From Phoronis australis (Eukaryota; Phoronida; Phoronidae), in contig NMRA01000235.1 of NCBI GenBank assembly GCA_002633005.1, positions 126,302-173,716 on the forward strand: a stretch of 47,415 bases of DNA, written 5' to 3'. Positions within the stretch are counted from its first letter, which is position 1. Every line of letters starts with the position of its first letter. The position numbers and the translations under genes are program-made. The notes under the pieces are model-generated. The model worked only from the letters and a program-made list of their open reading frames with translations. It was not told the origin of the DNA and searched no databases. This document shows positions 18,801 to 31,097 of this stretch, piece by piece.

Positions 18801-21800
18801 AGTAGCTGTTCATTGCATTGACTNNNNNNNNNNNNNNNNNNNNNNNNNNNNNNNNNNNNNNNNNNNNNNNNNNNNNNNNNNNNNNNNNNNNNNNNNNNNN
18901 NNNNNNNNNNNNNNNNNNNNNNNNNNNNNNNNNNNNNNNNNNNNNNNNNNNNNNNNNNNNNNNNNNNNNNNNNNNNNNNNNNNNNNNNNNNNNNNNNNNN
19001 NNNNNNNNNNNNNNNNNNNNNNNNNNNNNNNNNNNNNNNNNNNNNNNNNNNNNNNNNNNNNNNNNNNNNNNNNNNNNNNNNNNNNNNNNNNNNNNNNNNN
19101 NNNNNNNNNNNNNNNNNNNNNNNNNNNNNNNNNNNNNNNNNNNNNNNNNNNNNNNNNNNNNNNNNNNNNNNNNNNNNNNNNNNNNNNNNNNNNNNNNNNN
19201 NNNNNNNNNNNNNNNNNNNNNNNNNNNNNNNNNNNNNNNNNNNNNNNNNNNNNNNNNNNNNNNNNNNNNNNNNNNNNNNNNNNNNNNNNNNNNNNNNNNN
19301 NNNNNNNNNNNNNNNNNNNNNNNNNNNNNNNNNNNNNNNNNNNNNNNNNNNNNNNNNNNNNNNNNNNNNNNNNNNNNNNNNNNNNNNNNNNNNNNNNNNN
19401 NNNNNNNNNNNNNNNNNNNNNNNNNNNNNNNNNNNNNNNNNNNNNNNNNNNNNNNNNNNNNNNNNNNNNNNNNNNNNNNNNNNNNNNNNNNNNNNNNNNN
19501 NNNNNNNNNNNNNNNNNNNNNNNNNNNNNNNNNNNNNNNNNNNNNNNNNNNNNNNNNNNNNNNNNGATGGTTTAATCAATGGCTGTACTTCGGGAACAAG
19601 TTTTACGATACACCATAGACTATATCTATGGATACACAGAATTGATCAAACATACAACACTTTTTCGTTATTAACAGTCTTGATTCCGCTGTGTTCGTGT
19701 ACTCAGAATAAAACTCTACTGACTCAACATAATGCCATTGGTGAAGTAACTGACCAAGAGACATGATTAAGATTAAAGGTACACGACATTCAAGAGAACA
19801 CTAAGTAATAAGTTTGTAAATAAGCCTCTTAGAATTGTCACAGTACTAGTGTTACATACTATTCTACTTTTCTGGTGGCAAAAATGTTGAGTCTGTATTA
19901 TTCCTGTCTCTAAAGTGGGAAAATTACTGGTCTATACTTTTATTGCTGTCTCTACAACTATTCGGATTTTGAGAGTAGTTATTTTTCGACCAGTGTTGGT
20001 GTACAAAATGATCTTGAGTTGACCCCCCCTGCAAGTGCATGTACAACCATCGCAAGAGAGAACATACCCTGTGTCCAATCTAACGCTGTTCACGAGAATG
20101 AGGACGAAGACATTCGATTGTCCATACTAGTGGGACATGTAAACAATGTTACATTTGGCCATTGGTCATAGTCTTTCACGACTATGGTTGTTATTCTTGA
20201 CAAGGTGACCTTACTTTACATTCTGATAATAAATAACTACATTCGATGTTCAATCTATCCCCTGTCCAGGGATATACCTAGGTTTCAAAACCTTGCTCGC
20301 CAGCGGGGCGAGTGAGCCAGAAAATCTACTCGCCCAGCACCATTTTTACTCGCAATGGCGACTGGGAGAGTGCCTTAAGTATATCCCTGCTGTCACTGCT
20401 AATATGCTGTCATGGTTACTACTCCCCCCAGGTAGGCTGAAAGTCTGAATCACACGATATATTATTCTCATAATTCAATACAAGAATATTGCCTTGGAGT
20501 TGAATTATTTGTTTCCATAAATAATGTGAACAGGTTGTGACAATTTTTAATGTGTTTAGAAACTGAAACTTTAAAGAAATCTGCAGACAATGTTCTCAAA
20601 CGTTGTTTCTGGTTTTGGAATATAATGAGAACTTGATTGACATTCAAGAGAACATTAAGTTTGTAAATAAGTCCAATGACCTGGCGCTTAGAATTAATTG
20701 TCTCAGTTTCAGGTGAGGTGGATTTAATTCTGTTTGTTTTCCTTTCTATTCGACTCCCAACTTGCCACATCAGAGCTTTCAACATGTTATACTTGTTCAG
20801 TTATGAAAGTAAAACTTTTTGTTGTTTTGATATTTGAGCAGTCACAATGCATCGCTTGGATGGCATGTATACCACCGCTAATTCACTTCTTACCTTTCAA
20901 AACTGAAACTAAAATTATAAATGTATAGAAAACCAACATAACTCACTACTGGCATTTCAAAACTGATACTATTTGTACAGAACAGCTTTTTTCAGCTTAA
21001 AAATATTTTATAGTTCTAGTGTTACATACTAGCATTGTGTTTATAGCTTTATAGTGTGTATTATTTCTTATAGATGTCACTTCAGTAGGTGTGTGACCTG
21101 GACCTATAATATATGATGGAAATGCATGTTTTTGCATTGGCTTGGTCAAAAAACGCAAATTACCTGTTGGTATACAACACTTAGTAATACCTAAAGTTTG
21201 TGATATTTGATGGTAATGAGGTATCCCATTACCTTACAGACCACGGAGTGCTAATTAGTTCAAGCCTAAATCGCAACTGTAATAAATCGCAGTTTGGTGG
21301 AGAATCTTGTTGAAGTCGTCCATGAATTTTTCCGTCACGCATAACTAGGAAAAGTAACTAACAATTTACCAAAAGAATGCACTCCACCCCAAAATATGAA
21401 CCAAAACAATTAATTGACTGTTTCAGAACGTTATGCTCTAGTAGCTGTTCATTGCATTGACTAATTCTTGACCATTTGTGCCATCTGTTGATACAAAATG
21501 GAGTTTGACTCTTAGTGCTGTCTTGCACATTTTAACTTGGACATTTTGTTGTTTAAAGTTTGATGTGAGTTCAGAGACTTTCAGTTAATCGCTTAATATT
21601 TTCTGAAACTGAAGCGGTCTGTCAGGAAAAGTAAGTCATGAACAAATTTTAAAGATCAAATGTGTGTGAAATTATCATTTTGCCAAATTCTTGTATTTAC
21701 GGTATTTCAAAAATTTTCCATTTTGTTTCTTGAAGATTTCTTTGGTTCTTCTTTGTACCGCAGGCCTGCCATGTGTGCCAAAAAACTTTGGTCAGTCTTC

Positions 21801-24800
21801 CATTGTGTGTGTGTGCAATGCCACCTATTGTGACAGCCTGCCGTCATCGCTGACTGTTGGTCAGGGACGTTATGAACTTTATCAGACCACCAAGGCTGGG
21901 GACCGTTTCAAAAGGATGGAGAATACATTTAAGAGGACTGCGCCACCTAACTTCAAAGGTAATCACTAAAAGTTATAGTTTGCAGCTTTTGTAAGTTTTA
22001 GTGGTTTTATGGTAAGAGTATTTATATTTCTAAATAAAAATCCATGTGCTCGTTAAGTGTTAATGCTTAGAGTGAACCTGAATTTTTCATTCTGTGCAAT
22101 AATACGTTTTCTAGAAAGCATGGGCGTATGCAAGGTTCGAAGTCGAAAACGGAGTTTGAATGAAGTCGAATGTTGTCCTTATAAGTACTCTGAACTGAAT
22201 CAGAAGCAAAATCTGCTGTGGACCCTTTTTTCCACTCTACCCAATTTTCCTCTTCAAAATTTATTTCAATCTGACTGGAGTGTACAGCCACACCTAGAAA
22301 CATTTGACTCCGAAGGAGTTCATTACCAGTTTTGTTTCTTCCAGCTGACGTGACCTTCAAACTGAACCACAACAAGACTTTCCAGACAGTTCTGGGGTTT
22401 GGAGGTGCCTTCACTGATTCTGCCGGCATCAACATCGTGAGTCTGTCTCCTAAGACACAGACACAGCTACTGTCTGCTTACTATGCCCCGACAGGTAAAG
22501 CGCGACTCCAATGGAGATCCTGCAGTTTCTCCCATGACACGGGTTGTTACGAGTATGTGAACGTTGTGTATTAATATTTTTATGGATAGTCTTTGCCTCA
22601 GTTTTGATATTGTAATGGTGTTTCTCCTCTCAATGAATACAATATGTACCTGTAAGAAGGCACAAGCACCTTCACTTAGGGTATGTGTGGCCCTTGTATG
22701 TCATTAGCACAATGTTTAGTACTTACCTGGATGATCCAGTTGGAGATTTAAGTGACCTATACCTCATTGTTATGCATTGTCTTAATATACATACACAGCT
22801 ATCTGTACATTGTGCCCTGGGTTAGTGGCTATCAATTGAAGGTAACTCAGTTTGCCCATAATGGACATCTGATCAGTGGTCAAACTGAAATGCCCTTGAT
22901 TGACTGGTTGTATGTTTTAATGCTAAGTGATCTCTTGATTTGAGAATGCTTGTCTCATGACCTGTTGTAGGCATTGAATACTCAATGGGACGTATTCCCA
23001 TCGCCAGTTGCGACTTCTCAACGCACGAGTACTCGTACGATGACTACCCCGGTGACTTTGACTTGAAAAATTTCTCACTGGCGATGGAAGACGTGAAATT
23101 CAAGGTAATGTATGCATGCCTTAGGTGTTGTTTGGTTTTGTAAGGTAGACTTCTTAGTGTTGTTTGGTTTTGTAAGGTAGACTTCTTAGTGTTGTTTGGT
23201 TTTGTAAGGTAGACTTCTTAGTGTTGTTTAGTTTTATAAGGTAGGCTTCTTAGTGTTGTTTGGTTTTGTAAGGTAGGCTTCTTAATGTTGTTTGGTTTTG
23301 TAAGGTAGACTTCTTACTGTTAAGTCTTCAGTTGCATAATGTGAACTAGTTTTATCTCAGTTTTAGTGAAAAACGAAGAAAATGGAACGCAAGGAAACCA
23401 GATAAAAATTTTGTTTACAATATTGCCAGTTAAAGTTGAAATCAACTTTTCGTCCAAGAAGACCACCTACTGCTGGTTATAAAATAATTGGTCTTAATTT
23501 GTGCCCGAATCGGATGAAATGCGATTTCTAATTTCCAAGGAATTGGCAGTTTGTTACACCTTGAGACCATTACCCAGGCGTTAAATGATGCGCCGTTACG
23601 ATTCGACTTGTGGATTATCATCTCCAGAAAAAAATTAACTTTCCGTTCCTTCATTAGTTTGTTCGTTCGTTTGTTCGTTTATTCGTAGCCCTCAAGTCAG
23701 CTACAAAATTTAACTTAGAAGCAAATTGAGACCAATTCTTAATACTGCAAGTGATTTAAAAGTAAAGTTTTTATTTGGTCGTAGACAGGTCTGTAACAGG
23801 TTTAAATCTGTCTTGAGCTCTCCTCAAACTAACTTCACTCATTGGCTAATGTCTGCTGAGAGGAAATCTGCACATTTTGAATATAATCAAACAACTGTCA
23901 TAAGATTATGATAAGTCTATGGTTTTTTCTTTACATGTCATAGATCCCCATCGTTCAACGGGCGTATCAGTTGAGTCGTCGACATATCAATCTGTACGCC
24001 AGCCCCTGGAGCGCCCCCGCGTGGATGAAGACCGACAAGAAAATGAACGGCCGCGGCAGCCTCATTGGAAACGCTGGCAACAACTATCACAAAACGTGGG
24101 CCAATTACTTTGTCAGGTATGTAGGTCACATGACCAGTCGACTGTCACACTGTGTGTTGCGTAGCGCGTGATCTGTGATTATGTAACGCAGGATTGGGAG
24201 GATTTGGTTAAACGAAAGATATTCATTTAGACAAAATTCCGTCTATTGTGGACTCTCTGTGGTGAACGAGTGGAATTTCATTGTTTTAATAATGGCAACA
24301 CCAAGTACACATGCCTTGTCATTATTCTATATCATAGTTTGCAACAAATGTTTTCAGACATTCTTGGAACTCGTAACAATGTTAGAATTATTGGAAAATT
24401 GAAAAAAGTCAGTTTTGGTGATCGCTTTTGTTTGAAATTATTGAGATTTATATTCTTCTCTGTTTATGTGTTTGTCACTGTTGTGTCTCAGAGATTCATT
24501 GTGATTTCAACAATTACCGAGTGTTGACTTTATAACAAAGTTGTCAGCTTGAGTATCTTCTCAACAGTTGTTGATTTATGTCGTGATGTGTTTCTTTACT
24601 GCCCATACTAACTATTGTATTTATGCATTATTTGCATCAAGACTCAAACATTTAATGCTTTGTGATTAATCAAGGATGCCAAAAAGGTTTAAATTTGAGA
24701 AATCATCAACATTGTTGGCTCACATTTAACATTTCTTTTGGTGGAATCCCTTCACCATTTTCATTGGATCTTTGCTGCGACAAAACAATTCGACTAACAA

Positions 24801-27800
24801 GTTATGCCATTTACTTAGAAACTTGTGCTGTTGTCTACGCCACCGCAATCATGAACCGTGGTTGGTTCAGAAGTTAAGTAGGGTTCAGGACGCACTGTCC
24901 ATAAGGTCCCTGTGGAAATAGAAAATGCACGGTCAACCTTCAAGTAATCTTCAAGTCTGAAGTTGTGACACGTGTATAGTATGTTTTTAATTTTTGCCCA
25001 TCACAATAAAATCATTCTCATAGGAAATGCTACTGATAAATTACGTGTTCATATGTTGTCATTCAGGTTCTTCCAAGAATACAAGAAGCATAACATTACC
25101 TTCTGGGGTATGACGGTACAAAATGAACCAACGGACGGAGAGATTCCTTTCTTCTCCTTCCAGGCGATGGGCTACTCTGCTACGGCCATGAGAGATTTCA
25201 TCGCAGTGGATTTGGGTAGGGCTTTAAGTCCTTCACTGCCATGCATGGGATTAGGTCATAGACAAGTCAAAATTGCTGGATTCAGACTAGAATTAATCAA
25301 GAATTTAAACTTGAAGCAATTTGTGAATTTATTACCTTTCTTTGGATACAGGAAACTATCCAAAATGTAATCACGGAACGCAGGCAAATGTATTAATTGA
25401 AAACTGGTTTGCACATTTTGTTAATTTATCATTTTGTGATTTTTAAATATTGTTCTGATGTCAGAAGCTAATACAGACTGCCAGCTACGTGCTTTCAAAG
25501 TATTTTGTCTCCGTGGTAATCTGATACTACTCAGAACATGTCTCAAAGGTTTCCATGTTGTCATGGTGACTTATAATGAGCTTCCTGATCAAATAGAAAT
25601 TCAGACTTTGACTATTGTTTTGGTAAAAGGTGTCATAAACCCTTTGCTTTAGATAGGGTTAGCCAAATTAACTTAACATCCAAAATTAGTTTGCAAGTTG
25701 TGTGCTGTATTCAAGATCATTTTTTTAGAGTAAGTTACTTTCCAAATATTGCTATCGTGACAAGCAGCATATGTGAGACCAGTTTGTTGGAGTTGACTAC
25801 TGATTGTTGTGTGGAAGTGTAGAATACACAATGCACTGTCATACGACATCTTTTGAAGTGGCAGCAAATATGTGCCTTCTATTAAAAACAACTTTTTATC
25901 GGGCTTCCCTACGGCTAATATCGCTTCAATTTTTTTCTCAGATTAGAAATAATTTCCAGACAATTCTGAACAAGTCATTATTTGTTCAGATCAGACTTAA
26001 GTTGTTTGTCACTGCTTGTAAGTTTGTTGGTCATCAAGGCTGTGTGTCTCTCAGACGGGTTTTGGCAAATTTTCCAGTCATTTTAAAATCAATCGAAGCA
26101 TAAGATCGAGGTGACTTTTCTTTGGAAGTGCAAAATGCATGTTTTGAAGAAAGTTGAATCAACTTTCAGAGTGTTGTTTTACTCATGAACGTGTTTTGAA
26201 TTCAATACATGCATGGAGTATTTGCTGTTTTTTGTTGATTAAGTCATCTTTGTCACTGCTTAGTTCGTATTGCCATCAATTTAAAAGAATATCGGGTTGT
26301 CTATTTAGGTCCTACTCTCACAAAGAATGGCTTTGGAGATGTCAAGATGATGATACTAGATGATAACAGAATACTGCTACCTTCTTGGAGCAAGATTGTG
26401 AGTGGGAGGAGCATATGAGGGGGGTACATGAGTGGAGGTCATGTGNTGAGTGGGAGGGGCTTGTGAGTTTGGGGGCATTTGCGTGAGGGACATGTGAATG
26501 GGGGGCATGTGTTAACACTAATACAGGTTGGGTCTCGGTGTAAGACATTTTTTATCTGTAGTAGCGTGTTAAATCTTGGACAAAACGTTATTTTAATAAC
26601 TGGAGAGTTACTACCATGTAGAGTCTGTGTACATTAAAATGTTTTATTTTCAAAATTTAATTCTGTCAAACTAACAAGTACGTGGAGAGTTGCTAACATC
26701 AACACCAGGTGTGTTGGAGCTTCATTTGCTTATCTGGAATTGCCCCAGTCTGAATAGAAAAGAAGTATGCTCCGAACCTGATAAGTCAAGAATGGGTGCT
26801 GTTTGTAGTTGATGCCATTTTGTTGTTAATTAAGACTGTTCCCTGGAGTAGAAGGACTGTCTATTCTAAAGGACTTGGAATGAACAAATAAATAGCCCTG
26901 TGTGAATGAAATATTTTTTTGGGTTGTAAAATTCAGAAATAGACATTTTTGCATGAATTAAATCAAATAATAAAAAGAGACAAAAAGAGGAAACTGAAAA
27001 TCAAATAAAAGGAAATGGAGACGAAAAAAGAGGAAATTCTCTTATAAGAGGAAAATTCCAAGCCTTGACTCTACTGTGATTTGGCTTCAAATTTAGGTTT
27101 CCAGCGATTATGTCAATGATGATCATAGCCCTTACTTTCATAGAGCTTTCTTGTGCTTAGCTTTAACTGTCTTTTTTGATCATGTGCAATGTGGATTAAA
27201 AAATAACCCGCACTTGGTTAGTGTCTAATTCTTCTACAAGATCAGGAACCAATCTCCGTGTGGAAAGTTTGCGGTCACGGAGAACTGGTAACATACTCTG
27301 TGCAGGTTTTGACAACAATTTCGTCAAGGTGTGGGATCAAACTCACAAGCTCACTGGTATTTACGTAGTGCAACCTGTAAGAGTTATTAGTTTGATGGTC
27401 TAGTTATACTGTTGTTTTTCCACCCTGCCTTCAATCTGTGTTTAGTTGATCTGGTTACATAAGTGTGTCTAGTGAATGTTTATGTGTGCATGTACACTGC
27501 TAGTGTCATGCTTGAATGTTTATCGACGGCTTCGATTGTTTTTCAGCTGTACTCCAATAGTTCAGCTAGTAAGTACATCTCCGGTGCTGGTGTTCATTGG
27601 TATCTAGATGAGGTGGCACCTGCTGTACTGTCCCTCGACCCTGTGCATCGTGACTTTCCCGACAAGTTCATCCTGGCAACAGAGGCGTGCGAGGGCTCCA
27701 GCATACTGACCCCCATGTCTGAGAAGGTGCTTCTAGGTGACTGGAATAGAGGCGAAAATTATGCTGCTTCCATCATGGAGGTATGTGCAGGTGTAATGTA

Positions 27801-30800
27801 ATTACTGTCTTGAATGTCTGTGTCGGCGGCCAGTAGGGTTTTAAAGGTTGATGCCGAAGTGTGTTCATATTGTGCTGGTGGTCTGCGTCTGCAGTGAGCA
27901 GGTTCAAAGGGTCGATGTGGATGTGTGTGCATGTGCTGGTTGCCTATGTATGTGGCCAGCCACTTCAATAGACTGATTTGAACATGCGTATTATGCTGGT
28001 GGTCAGTTTCTGCAACCAGCAGGTTCAAAAGGCTGATGTGTGTGCTTATCTGGTGGTGGTCTGTGCCAGTGGCCTGCAGGCTTGAAAGGCCGATGTGTGC
28101 GCTTATCTGGTGGTGGTCTGTGTCTGTGGCCAGCGGGCTTGAAAGGCCGATGTGTGCGCTTATCTGGTAGTGGTCTGTGTCTGTGGCCAGCAGGCTCAAA
28201 AGGCCGAAATAGATGTGAATGACTGTGTATCTGCTGGTGGTGTGAGTCTGCAGCCAGCACGTTCAAAAGAATGGTTTCTTAAATTTGTTTAAGTTATGGT
28301 GAAGCTAAAAGGAAAATCTATCAAGAAAACGTTTGAGAATTCTGTAAAACTTTTGCTGCGGAGTTTTACAGATTTTTGACAACAGGGATTGATTAGTTTT
28401 TTAAAACTGTCAGACTACGGCCTATGTTTAGGTGTACACCGTACTGTGTTGATGGTCTGTGTCTCTTGGTCATTTGTGTGCCTACCCTGCGAGTAGCGGG
28501 GTGCACTAGCCTGGTGCACTAGTGTGGTGCACTAGCGTGGTGCACTAGGTAATGATGTAATGTAGCCGACACGTGGTATGTCATCTTTGCTGATTCGACT
28601 CATTTGCAAAGGTTCAAAGAACTCCCATGTTATGCACAAAAAATTGGTTTATGTTGTGTTAGACAGGGATAATTTTAGGAGCACGTCTCGCATCATTGGC
28701 TTAAAAATAATTTCATTGACACAAGTGTGATTATTTTAAGTCTGGCCAACAAGCCCATTAAAATTAGAAGCAAAAAGGACAAAAAACTAATGTAGCCCAT
28801 TGGTCCTCCAAATTGGCCCATAGACTTGAGGCCGTGTTGGTGCGGCAATTTACCCATACCCATTTATGGTGAGTACGCCCCTGCTACGTCTCCAGACTGT
28901 ACATGAAAACTTTGATTGTACGTTGCGCACCATGAATGATTTGATTCTCAGTGACGCTTTGTTCTTTATCACTTAAATAAATATAAATTCGCGATGACTG
29001 ATTCAGTCTACAGAGAATTAGTACCTCATACTGTTACCTTTAATACGGTCCGTGATTGGTAAGAGCGTGGCATCTGTTTCCAGGACCTGCAACACTGGGT
29101 TGCGGGATGGATGGATTGGAATATAGCGCTGGATATGAGTGGTGGACCAAACTGGGCCAAGAACAATGTGGATAGTCCTATCATAGTTAACAGCAAGAGA
29201 GATGAGTTCTACAAACAGCCTATGTTCTACGTTATGGGTCACTTCAGGTAATGTTTAAGGAGACGAGGGGAGGGAGTTTGGTTGTCCATTTATGCAGTAA
29301 AGCTTGTGAGTAAGTTTGATGAACTCGCATATCTAGCGAACAATTTATTGTCAGACTTGAGTAAATTTCGAGTTGTTTGAGTTTCTTCACTGCATTTTAA
29401 ATTGTGGTTTTCCAATTTTGCCATTATCACTAAAATCAACACCGGACTAATTAGCATTCAGCCACTTGTAATAGATAACTTGACATGGTGTTCATGATGT
29501 CAAATGTAGATGGCGCTGGTGTTCTTGTGCTGAGGAAGTACTAAGTGCTGGGCTGAGTTTCTTTTGATTTGTTGGTTTGAAAATTTGTGTGTACCGTGAA
29601 AAATATANAGGAAGTCTTGGTCTGTCAGCTTATTTTGTTATTATTTGATTTCAGTAAATTTGTACCAAAAGACTCCTTGCGTATAGATGTGTCAAGTTCT
29701 AGCAGTGACCTGGACTGTGTTGCATTCTTTACACCCAGCAAGACCACAGTGGTTGTTATTAATAACAGGTAAATATTATGAAATAATAACAGTATAACAG
29801 GTAAATAATTATAGTGAAATAACTACACCCAGTTAGACAACAGTGGTTGTTATTAATAACAGGTAAATATTATGAAGTAGGGCTGTGATGATTAGCGTTG
29901 ACTAAACTTGCCTGTTTACTTTAAGTGGAACTTGCACACTAATTCCTTATCTCTGTGATTGCTTGACCAAATTAGTTTGAAACACAACATATAGCGATGA
30001 TCAAGTAAGTTGAAAATTGCCAAATGTTTTTAAGAACAAGATTTGTGGTGAAAATAATCTGTCACAAATCACTGACAGAGTCATGTCCAGTAAGTGTTGT
30101 GACGTGTTGCCAGTAATAACGCTGAAAAGGGAACAAATTGAGAAATGTCATAAATAGGTTTCTTGGATGGAATGAGGATCTGTTACTGCCTCAACTTTTC
30201 CTCATATTGTGCTTGGAGTATTGTGTTATTCAATTTGATTACTGGTGACATTTTGCTGTGTGAGAAAGCAAACGATATATAGGCCTCTTGCCCTTCCAAA
30301 AGTGATCTCGAGTTTTCTCGGATAGAACTTTAATTTCATTGCCACCAAGACCAACCACAGGTATTCCAGAACATCACAGCGGTGTAGGGCTGGGTCGCGT
30401 TCCAAGAAACTGACTTACGTTCATTTTTGACTTAAGTATAAGATTTGTCTTAACTTCCATACCTTGAAAATTCCATATCCGATGAGGTAGATAAAATTAA
30501 GATAAAATTTTATCAAAAACATAATTCAAACTTAAGATCTCTTTCATAAAACAGTCTCGAGACAAATTTAAGTTTTATCTTAACATTTACTAAAATGTAA
30601 GATTTGTCTTGGCTAAGTCAGTTTTGTTGGAACGGGCCCCTGGTCAGCTATTCCAACATTTGACCACCTCAAAACAGTGTAGGGCTGCTCAGCCCTTCTA
30701 ACATTTGACCACTTCACAACAGTTTAGAGCTGGTCAGCCTTTCTAACGTTTGACCATAGGGTTAGTCAACCCCACCATTTGACCACAAACTTACTATTTC

Positions 30801-31097
30801 AATTGCTAGTCGTCTCTCAGTTTCATGAAGCCATTTCTTCCCTGGCTAGGAAAGTTTGAGGTCAAGTTTAAATGACCTAATTAACATCATAAAGCAGTAG
30901 GTGTAGAACTCTGAACACTGGTGAAGTTTAGAAAGTTCCAGAACACCAGCTTTAAAGTCCGTGACTGACTAACACGTTGTTGTTTGCATTTCAGGAGTGA
31001 CAAAAACAGAACATTTTCATTGGTCGATGATGTGCATGGTGTCATCACAGGTATGTCACCAGCCCGCTCGATACAAACATACCAATGGCTAAGCTAG
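15826..31097 (+). CDS. GBA: Lysosomal acid glucosylceramidase (GH30), complete
   Basis: Exons: 15826-15895, 21764-21958, 22345-22494, 22971-23104, 23944-24116, 25067-25215, 26309-26397, 27547-27780, 29084-29247, 29655-29768 and 30995-31097. They sum to 1,575 nt, or 524 residues plus stop (human precursor 536). Every junction keeps phase. The enzyme splits glucosylceramide to glucose and ceramide in the lysosome. Visible marks: signal peptide, mature start LPCVPKNFG, the motif [14 protein letters not shown], acid/base Glu261 in QNEP, nucleophile Glu366 in ATEACEG (105 residues apart, as in human), [20 protein letters not shown], and the C-terminal beta-sheet ending SIQTYQW. Intron 1 (5.9 kb) holds the assembly gap. 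Only exon 1 is inferential; the rest is certain. Confidence 0.95.
16177..17116. mobile_element. Interspersed element with GGCGGATYTAGG ends
   Basis: Left end GGCGGATTTAGGGGGGG and right end CCTAGATCCGCC are inverted repeats. G-rich tracts follow each end. A reverse-oriented, shorter relative lies at 40905-41210 and shares both the end (GGCAGATCTAGGATATCA) and the inner GTTTTACTTTTT-type block. No coding frame. Contains the tRNA-like stretch at 16872-16938. Confidence 0.6.
16872..16938 (+). repeat. tRNA-like (SINE head) sequence
   Basis: GTAGTGGTAAAGCACATGCG resembles a tRNA D-arm/A-box. GGTCGTGAGTTCAAGTCTG resembles the T-arm/B-box at the right spacing. The T-stem does not pair and no clean acceptor stem forms, so it is not a working tRNA. 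A tRNA-derived SINE head is the best reading. Confidence 0.45.
17387..18823. repeat. Duplicated segment 3, copy A (GBA intron 1)
   Basis: Matches 19566-21462 in order and orientation, and ends at the last base before the 742-N gap. It lacks about 420 bp present in the partner at about 19893-20315, and also the 19-bp palindrome at 19613. Confidence 0.9.
18824..19565. other. Assembly gap, 742 N
   Basis: Run of undetermined bases inside GBA intron 1. Because the flanking sequences overlap each other (segment 3), the true gap may be zero or negative in length. Confidence 0.99.
19566..21462. repeat. Duplicated segment 3, copy B (GBA intron 1)
   Basis: It begins directly after the gap with the same bases as 17387 and follows it to 21462. 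No exon lies in either copy, so the GBA reading is not affected. Confidence 0.9.
19613..19631. mobile_element. 19-bp palindromic micro-insertion
   Basis: CCATAGACTATATCTATGG is flanked by ATACA on both sides (19608-19612, 19632-19636). The other copy of the segment has the empty site (GATACACAAAATTGAT near 17427). An exact insertion with target duplication. Confidence 0.65.
23127..23318 (+). repeat. 32-bp minisatellite, 6 units, GBA intron
   Basis: Six head-to-tail 32-bp units starting GTTGTTTGGTTTTGTAAGGT at 23127, 23159, 23191 and so on, with few differences. Just downstream of GBA exon 22971-23104. Confidence 0.9.
25067..25215 (+). CDS. GBA: GBA exon with acid/base catalytic glutamate
   Basis: Acceptor TTGTCATTCAG, donor TTGG/GTAGGG. 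Encodes [20 protein letters not shown] followed by [18 protein letters not shown]. The Glu of the NEP motif (residue 261) corresponds to the acid/base catalyst of human GBA. The residues after it line the substrate pocket in the family. Confidence 0.92.
27547..27780 (+). CDS. GBA: GBA exon with nucleophile glutamate
   Basis: Acceptor TTTTTCAG, donor GAG/GTATGT, phase 0 at both ends. Encodes [18 protein letters not shown], then [13 protein letters not shown] and [16 protein letters not shown]. Glu366 in ATEACEG is the position of the catalytic nucleophile. HWYLD is the conserved strand before it. Confidence 0.93.
27800..28265 (+). repeat. About 57-bp minisatellite, GBA intron
   Basis: The core units at 28050, 28107 and 28164 have a 57-bp period (TCTGGTGGTGGTCTGTG...). 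More diverged, slightly longer units extend on both sides. It creates long open frames on both strands, which are a repeat effect. Confidence 0.85.
28500..28548 (+). repeat. 13-bp tandem repeat
   Basis: Four units of GTGCACTAGYSTG in the GBA intron before exon 29084. Confidence 0.85.
30391..30643. mobile_element. MITE in the last GBA intron
   Basis: Left end GTTCCAAGAAACTGACTTA and right end TAAGTCAGTTTTGTTGGAAC are inverted repeats. The AT-rich interior is also partly self-complementary (TTAAGTATAAGATTTGTCTT and its counterpart). It appears to interrupt a tandem repeat whose units (GTGTAGGGCTG, TTTGACCAC) continue at 30644-30790. Confidence 0.65.
30995..31097 (+). CDS. GBA: GBA last coding exon and stop
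   Basis: Acceptor GCATTTCAG. Encodes [19 protein letters not shown], then [14 protein letters not shown] and TAG at 31095-31097. A GTATGT at 31051 looks like a donor, but reading on gives the expected C-terminus of the family (human ends in a comparable SIHTYLW motif). The exon therefore continues to the stop. Confidence 0.9.

Noticed and set aside
18719-19618. Open frames across the gap
   Set aside because: They consist almost wholly of N.
21691-21763. Continuous upstream reading of GBA exon 2 as a signal peptide
   Set aside because: The frame opens without ATG and crosses a good acceptor (TACCGCAG). The exon at 15826-15895 supplies an ATG and matching phase.
26445-26445. Single N as another unmerged contig join
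   Set aside because: No duplicated sequence on its two sides; likewise the N at 29608. Probably ambiguous bases.
27759-28266. Long overlapping frames on both strands with Pro/His/Gly-rich repeats
   Set aside because: Produced by the 57-bp minisatellite in a GBA intron; period divisible by three keeps the frames open.
31051-31056. GTATGT as splice donor of the last GBA exon
   Set aside because: Reading through gives [12 protein letters not shown] and a stop, the expected family C-terminus.
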